A stretch of DNA of 64,000 nucleotides from Chionoecetes opilio. Taxonomy: Eukaryota; Arthropoda; Malacostraca; Decapoda; Majidae. This document shows positions 58,153 to 64,000 of the stretch, piece by piece. The notes beneath the pieces were generated by a model, which was given only the letters and a program-made list of their open reading frames with translations, made no database searches and was not told the origin of the DNA. The stretch is taken from NCBI GenBank assembly GCA_016584305.1, contig JACEEZ010011995.1, positions 127,501 to 191,500 of the forward strand, given 5' to 3'. Positions within the stretch are counted from its first letter, which is position 1. Each line of letters starts with the position of its first letter. The position numbers were made by a program, and so were the translations under genes.

Positions 58153-59007
58153 CAGGCGTACCAACACAAGCGGTGGCTGCAGAAGCAGGCGTACCAACAC
58201 AAGCGGTGGCTGCAGAAGCAGGCGTACCAACACAAGCGGTGGCTGCAGAAGCAGTCGTACCAACACAAGCGGTAGCTGCAGAAGCAGGCGTATCAACACA
58301 AGCGGTGGCTGCAGAAGCAGGCGTACCAACACAAGTGATGGCTGCAGAAGCAGGCGTACTAACACAAGCGGTGGCTGCAGAAGCAGGCGTACCAACACAA
58401 GCGGTGGCTGCAGAAGCAGTCGTACCAACACAAGCGGTGGCTGCAGAAGCAGGCGTATCAACACAAGCGGTGGCTGCAGAAGCAGGCGTTACCAACACAA
58501 GCGGTGGCTGAGAAGCAGGCGTACCAACCACAATGATGGCTGCAGAAGCAGGGTACTAACACAAGCGGTGGCTGCAGAAGGCAGGCGTGGGACCAACACA
58601 AGCGGTGGCTGCAGAAGCAGATGTACCAACCCCAAGCGGTGGCGGGAGAAGCAGGCGTACCAACACAAGCGGTGGCTGCAGAAAACAGGCGTACCAACAC
58701 AATGATGGCTGCGAAGAGCAGCGTACCAACACAAGCGATGGCTGCAGAAGCAGGCGTACCAACACAAGCGGTGGCTGCAGAAGGGAGGCGTACCAACACA
58801 AGCGGTGGCTGCAGAAGCAGGCGTACCAACACAAGCGGTGGGCTGCAGAAGCAGGCGTACCAAACACAAGCGGTGGCTGCAGAAGCCCGGCCCTAAACCC
58901 AAAACAAGCGGTGGCTGCGAAGCAGGCGTACCAACACAAGCGGTGGCTGCAGAAGCAGCGTACCAACACAAGTGGTGGCTGCAGAAGCAGGCGTACCAAC
59001 ACAAGCG
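58153..59007. repeat. 33-bp minisatellite, about 26 units
   Basis: The unit 'gcaggcgtaccaacacaagc' plus 'ggtggctgcagaa' is repeated about 26 times. The first ten or so units (to about 58490) are exact in length; later units have 1-4 nt indels. As 33 is a multiple of 3, several frames are open on both strands: an 11-residue repeat AGVPTQAVAAE or RRTNTSGGCRS on +, and TPASAATACVG on -. No start, splice or family evidence supports translation. Confidence 0.95.
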
Positions 59008-59289
59008 AGTCCAAGGCGGCATCAGTATTTTGACTGTTTTACACCTATCTAATTCCTTATACTAGCCTAATTTATCCTTTCTGCCATTAAAATAATAGCT
59101 TTGAATAAGATTTATTCATTTCCGCCATAAAAAGAAAAGCTAAAATAAATCAAAACAAATCAAGGTAAAAGAAAAGAAAAATGTTGTCTTCAAGAAATGT
59201 GATGTCCAATAGTGAAGTACACTTTAATCTTCCTTTTCATCATCGGCGACAGTTTCATAAACCCACCCAGCTGGTTGGCGGCCGCTTTC

Positions 59290-59715
59290 TACCGCGGAAT
59301 ATTCGGTAATAATGGACAAAGACTTCCCCGGGCGTTTTCAGAGACACCGTACATTTTTCCTGGCCTAAAATAGGTGCTTTTTCTAATGGAGATTGTTTTA
59401 TATTCCGGAAACCCATATTAAAAAAATATGTATATATTTCATCACCTAATTTTATGGTTGGCGTCTCCATTAACAACACTGTACCTCTGTATCTCTATGT
59501 AGGTTATAATGAAACATAACCTAACCTTAATCACTAAGTATACCGAACCTTAACCATGCATAAAAATCGGTGATGAAATTGTTTATATATTTTTATATTT
59601 TTAAATGGGTTTCCGGAAACTAAAACTATCTTCATTAGAAAAAGCACCTATTTTTGGCCAGTAAAAAGTAGTCGGTGTCTCTGAAAATGACCGCGAAGTT
59701 CTCGTCCATTACAAC
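59290..59715. mobile_element. fold-back element with CCTAAC centre (2)
   Basis: Inverted arms of about 160 bp: 59309-59465 and 59560-59710 share 'gttttcagagacaccg', 'aataggtgctttttctaatg', 'ttccggaaaccca' and 'tttcatcacc' as complements. The centre has 'cataacctaaccttaatc'. The ends read TAATGGAC.A.GACTTC, the same family as at 51885. Confidence 0.85.
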
Positions 59716-59724
59716 CAAATAGGT

Positions 59725-60126
59725 TATTTACCTAGTTTTGGCAATTTTTTGGTTTCACCCAACCAACGATTTTCTGATGCGCCTTTTGTTTTTTTTGGTG
59801 TGTTTTTATTTGTTTTGAATGAATCTGCTAACCGTTTCTGTCGCAATTTATTTAAAAAAAATTGTTTTTGCAAGAATGACTTAAAGAAAATGACCCTAAA
59901 CCTAACCTAACCTTTACCTATACCTAACACTCATACCTAACCTAACCTTTACCTAACTATAAAAAAAAAAAGTCTAAAAAAAAAAAAAAAAAAAAAAACT
60001 ACTATAAAAAAAATAATATGCGACAGAAACGGTTAGCAGATTCATTCAAAACACATAAATACACACCAGAAAAACATAAGGCGCATCAGAAAATCGTTGG
60101 TTTGGTGAAACTATAAATTATCCCTA
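59725..60126. mobile_element. fold-back element with CCTAAC/poly(A) centre (3)
   Basis: Arms of about 105 bp at 59740-59845 and 60020-60126: 'ccaacgattttctgatgcgc', 'gaatgaatctgctaaccgtt' and 'tctgtcgca' with their complements. The centre (59895-60000) has CCTAACCTAACC words twice and then long A runs. A different arm sequence from element 2, but the same design. Confidence 0.85.
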
Positions 60127-60164
60127 GTTTTCTTCCCCAAAGCATGTTATGAAAATGCACTTAC

Positions 60165-60260
60165 TTCTTGTTGGTGGCCCAGTAGTGTCAGACACTTCTG
60201 CAGCAGTGTCAGACACTTCTGCTTCTACAACAGCAGCTGGAGCCGTGTCAGGACCAGCAG
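60165..60260 (-). CDS. possible 96-nt exon
   Basis: Minus strand: acceptor 'tttccttgtacag' at 60261, open frame AGPDTAPAAVVEAEVSDTAA.., donor 'AAGAA|gtaagt' at 60164, close to consensus. The peptide contains an internal duplication (EVSDTA/EVSDTT) from a 21-nt repeat. About 225 nt upstream on the same strand an ATG at 60486 begins MAAPGDIYECSNCRNYRSYV, with two CxxC-type cysteines. The phases do not join directly, so a gene model is not secured. Confidence 0.3.
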
Positions 60261-60486
60261 CTGTACAAGGAAAGATATATCTTAGCAAAGAAGAAATGTC
60301 CAACACTGGGATACGTTGTTTTTTCAGTATATATACGCCGATAGTAATATCACTGCATTATCTCCTTATCTTACAACAGCAGTATTACTTATTGCATTGC
60401 CCGTAGTGCAGTTCCACGTCTGCTAACACGTAACTCCTATAATTTCTGCAGTTTGAACACTCATAAATATCACCCGGCGCTGCCAT

Positions 60487-61380
60487 CTTGCCGTTTGTTT
60501 ACAAACATTGTTCCCGCGCTGTTGTTGTCGTTGTTGGCAAACCAACTCCTCGAGTCGGTGCGCGGGAGAGCACACATAAATTTTATGTACGGCGTACAAT
60601 AGCATACAATATCGTACAGAATGGCCTAGTGAACGCACCCCTGGGCTTCGCCACTTTCACTTTCAAAGTTCCTCTGGACCTGACAGCCACAGTGAGCGGG
60701 ATTTACGGTTTTTTATTTGATAATATTATAGAACAAACCTTTCCGAAGATAACAGTATATCTTTTATACTGATAAACATTATATTAGGTAGGTAAACTTG
60801 TACGGGGAGCGGAGCGGGTGGTATCCTTATGGTGTGACGTCACGGGCGATCCACCAGGCCTTGTCTCTCGGTGGTCTCGGTAATATGCCCTAAACTTAAT
60901 TCGGTCATTTATCAATGGAATTTAAATCTGCTTATACCACAGGGAAGCCTGTTGAAATCTAGATTTGTTCCTCTCCATAACGCGTTTTCTCGTAGCTAAT
61001 ACGGATCTTGAGATATTATGGAAACATTGCTTCCCCCCATTTTCCGCAGTATCGTACTGATGCATTCCACGGCTAACTTCTTTTTTGTTACCGAACAAAG
61101 GCGCTTCAGTCTTTCAGTGTCCGTCTCAGAGACTAGACGTACGCGTGCGAACTCTCTCTTGAAAGTCAGTTAGAGGAGACTTGATGAGACAAAACGCTTT
61201 TAACTCCACCCTATATTTATTTTCTTCATGTTTTATACTTGTAGCGCCTTTAGGCTTTTATCTTCCTTGAGGCCTCAGGTGGTTGGCCTTATATGTTATT
61301 TCTAGAAGGCTGAGATGGCTGGCCCTCGCCCGTGGTGTCGCAGGCTGGATTTGTTGAGTGACACATGTAATTAATTGAGG
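60487..61380. other. no gene seen
   Basis: Ordinary mixed sequence between the possible exon and the retroelement. No recognisable open frame. Confidence 0.4.
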
Positions 61381-61384
61381 CTTA

Positions 61385-64000
61385 TTCTTCCCCCTGGTCC
61401 CCGCTGTGGGGAGTCACCTTGTCGTGGTGGCGGGGCTTGAAGCGTGGTCGACGGCGCCACCTACTCTGGCGGCCTGCCTGCCATTGTTGGGCTCGGTGGC
61501 CGTCGGCCTCGTGGACCAAGCGCTCCCCTGCGTCACTGGGAGGTGGAGCCTTCCAGTGATGTCGCCTTTATGCTTCCTCCCCCTTTCTCTCCTTTCTTAA
61601 GCGTTCTGGGCCCCGGTAGACCCTTCTTTTTCCTTTCCTACGCTTTTTCTTCCTTTAAACAAAAACCCCTCCCCAGTTTTTGCCGTGCGGGGCATCCCGT
61701 ATATTCCCCCCGCGCGCCCCTCTATTTGGGATTTGGTCCACCGCGGGTCGGGTTGTTTTCCCTTGGGTGGAAACACGCTCCTTTGGGGGGGGGTTGGGGT
61801 AAGACGGGGCCCAGTGTGGCGCCCTGGATAAATCGCTGGTCATCGTTGGCTGGGGCCAAGGGGGAGGTTTGCCTGGTGGGCCCCGCTCGGTCCCCGGCTG
61901 CCACCACACACTAGGCAACCGAAGGCTTACTTCCCCGCTACCCCTGGAGCTGTTGGGTAGGCCCTTTCCCCCAAACAGACATCTTCCCCTTTGTTTGGCT
62001 CCGTGGGGGAGGGGGGCGTGGGGAAGTGAAGTAATTTTGTTTTGAGTCAAATAAATTAAATTTTCCCCCGGCGCCTCTTCCCTGCTCCGCTTTCCTCGAC
62101 TTCCCCCCTTGAATCCTCTAATTCCACTGGGGCCCCTTTTCCACCCCACTGCACGAAGGGGGCAGCCGCCCCTTCCTCCTCAGTCCCCGGCGGGCGGCCC
62201 CCGCCCCAAGGGGACGCAGCAGGGGTTTGAGAGACGACCTGGCCTAGGGGCCTTCTACTTGGGACCCCTGCTTTGCCAAACGTGCCCCCGGCCTTGCCCT
62301 TACAGAGCATTACTGAATTTTCAAGGTTTATGGTGTGTTTCCCGTATCCGTTTTATTTTTGATGAAAATACAATCAAATGGTGCTACATAAATTTTGCTG
62401 CAGCAGATGATGCATCCTCTGCTTATGAGGAAGCCACAAAGAGGGAAATTGGAGCGAGACATTACGACCCGAATCATCGCTCTGTAAACGTTGGGACGGC
62501 CCTGTCTAACCCCCAAAACAGTTTTGGAAAACTACTACATCACCCCCACCTGTCGGCCCAGCCCTCCCCCCTATTTGGGTACGTGGCGTATTATAAGGAA
62601 ATGGGGCAATTTTTCCCTTTTGCGGCGCGGTTTTTGGAAAAAAAATTGGAATGATCCCGGAAGGCCATTAAAACGGTATGGCGAGAGTTCTAATCCAGTA
62701 AAGGGACCTTACTCGGGCTCGGATGCCCCCACATCCCCAAAAACCGAAGACAGCATTTTTGATACCATCAAACCTCATCCAAAGTTTAATACCAGCAAAG
62801 GCGAATCAAAAACTACGACCTATTTGTTTTTTGGGAGGCAGAAAACTAAAAATGTGGGTTTTAGAGTTCAACGGGTCTATAAGGTAAGGGGAAGCAAAAA
62901 CATGATCATTTTCCCCTTTCTACGGTTAAAGTCTCCCCGTTTCCCCTAGGATCGGTCCCCAGTCTCTAAAGATAAACCCTTTATGACCGCCCTATGCTAT
63001 GATGCACAGTTTTGGGCCGGAAAAATTTTTTGTAAACCCCCTCCTCGCTGTGGTCGATGCTCGGGTTGGGTGCCCATCCACAGTGACTGTACGTCAATCC
63101 CACTGCTTCCACCCCTCTGATCACCCCCGAGTTCTCGCAGTTGGGTTTAAAAAAAAGTTGAAAAGACATCCTTTTTTTGGAAAACCCCCAAATTTTATCA
63201 TTTTGGAGCGCCAGAAGAGACTTTCTCCAGACGCGGGGCGGGGGGGGAAGCAGGACCTACGCACCGCGGGCTGCTGTTTCTTCACCTAAGACTCCTAATC
63301 ACCTGCTGCAGTTCCACCAAACATTCTTTTTAAACCTAATCAATCCACCCGGTGAATAATAAGTTATCGTATTCCCCTGGATTTTTGGGAGCTGGACCCC
63401 TCTCATAATGAGCCCCCAAACACCCCCGTGTGGGCCCTACCCACCGGGAAAAAATTTGACAATAGTGACTCCTCCTCTAAGAGGCTCCCAAAACCCATCT
63501 AAAAAAGAGCTCAGAGGAACTCGCTTCCCAATGAGCCTTAGACTCGGGGGCGTCCCTCCGGCTAAATCTAATTGCTGAGAGGAGGGGAGGATTGCGTAAA
63601 GATACACCTATGATAGGTGTGGATACTGACGTGACCCCTAATACCTGCCCCTGTTACCCCCCTGGCGGTAGGGGGGGGACACAGCTCAGCAAAACCCGCT
63701 GGGGGCGAAGGGTCTCACAACCTTTGGACACCAAGTAGTTATAGCCATGCTGAAAAGGGGCAATCTTCAAGCCCCTCGTGGGGAGCTATCGAAAACCTAG
63801 AAGGGGTAATCTTCTGCAGAAATCGGCATCTTTGGGGGGAAAATCGGTCTCTCTACTCCGCGGGTACTCGTATGGAACCCCAATTTTTTCACCCCCGGGA
63901 GTCACAACCGCCAAAAAACACTAAAAGTAATAAAAAAGTATTTTTACCATCTTCTCAAAACACAAAAAAGATGTGGGTTTTAAAATAGCGCAGCGTCTAC
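61385..64000 (+). mobile_element. non-LTR retrotransposon 5' region with ORF1 remnant
   Basis: Begins with a leader-like 'ggagtcaccttgtcgtggtg' followed by 'gcggggcttgaagcgtggtc', which I associate with the 5' end of non-LTR elements in crustaceans. A C-rich segment follows, then ORF1-like frames: 'VSRIRFIFDENTIKWCYINF' (62.3 kb), 'RQKTKNVGFRVQRVYKVRG' (62.8 kb) and a zinc-knuckle-like 'CGRCSGWVPIHSDC' (63.05 kb), in which the expected GH is replaced by VP. Frames change repeatedly and homopolymers abound, so either the copy is dead or the sequence is unpolished. It runs off the window edge, where the endonuclease/RT ORF would be expected. Confidence 0.5.

Noticed and set aside
58040..59033. 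Up to 239-aa repetitive proteins (AGVPTQAVAAE and similar)
   Set aside because: The 33-bp repeat is a multiple of 3 with no stop, so several frames are open on both strands. No splice, start or family evidence.

Overview
The window is eukaryotic, intron-bearing, repeat-dense DNA, most likely from a decapod crustacean. The evidence is a jockey-type reverse transcriptase remnant of the kind that fills crab and shrimp genomes (2.96-3.91 kb), RTE-type retrotransposon fragments, an intact DD37D (maT-type) mariner, several hAT relatives, degenerate TTAGG/CCTAA arthropod-telomere-like motifs, and long (AT)n, (GA)n and (CA)n microsatellites. There are no prokaryotic operons, rRNAs, recognisable tRNAs or CRISPR arrays. 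The species call is inference.

Layout. 0-4.3 kb: the 3' part of one spliced gene on the + strand, with four exons, a terminal stop and an AATAAA signal. Its introns hold a TA-flanked MITE placed exactly at a splice donor, a pogo-like MITE and a dead non-LTR retrotransposon. 4.4-7.1 kb: short direct repeats, a small ORF cut by a complete 1.4 kb maT mariner with an intact transposase, a second isolated maT end and an RTE 3' fragment. 8.2-22.7 kb: a composite repeat seen several times in direct orientation (copy A 8.2-13.2, B1 14.3-17.26, B2 17.3-20.4, C 20.5-22.7). It is built from a broken ORF of an uncharacterised amplified family, repeat R2, repeat R1 (carrying a Tc1-like transposase tail) and a second uncharacterised gene family on the minus strand. 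Copies B1 and B2 are eroded in a way that looks like unpolished sequence. 23.4-25.5 kb: a microsatellite field with a half-kilobase polypurine tract.

25.6-37.3 kb: RTE fragments, inverted R2/R1 pieces and a 1.1 kb tandem duplication. 37.5-44.4 kb: two copies of one hAT element. The first is interrupted by a 2.9 kb double-palindrome insertion, and the second preserves the empty site. 45-47.4 kb: another hAT-like wreck and a 57-bp minisatellite. 48.0-50.3 kb: an unclassified transposon-like unit with inverted ends of about 150 bp around a gene of an uncharacterised zinc-binding family. 50.5-56 kb: inverted R1 and R2 copies, a fold-back element with a telomere-like loop, and a clean 1.17 kb hAT-type element with 8-bp target duplications. 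57.8-60.1 kb: an RTE scrap, a 33-bp minisatellite and two adjacent fold-back elements with CCTAA-rich centres. 61.4-64 kb: the 5' part of a non-LTR retrotransposon, GC-rich and again probably low-quality sequence.

Few genes here work together in a cellular sense; the window is mainly a record of nested transposition. Only the maT transposase (5290-6357) keeps a full reading frame. The spliced gene at the left edge is the best candidate for a host gene, although it carries an apparent 1-nt frameshift. Stretches where I recognise nothing are listed as such.
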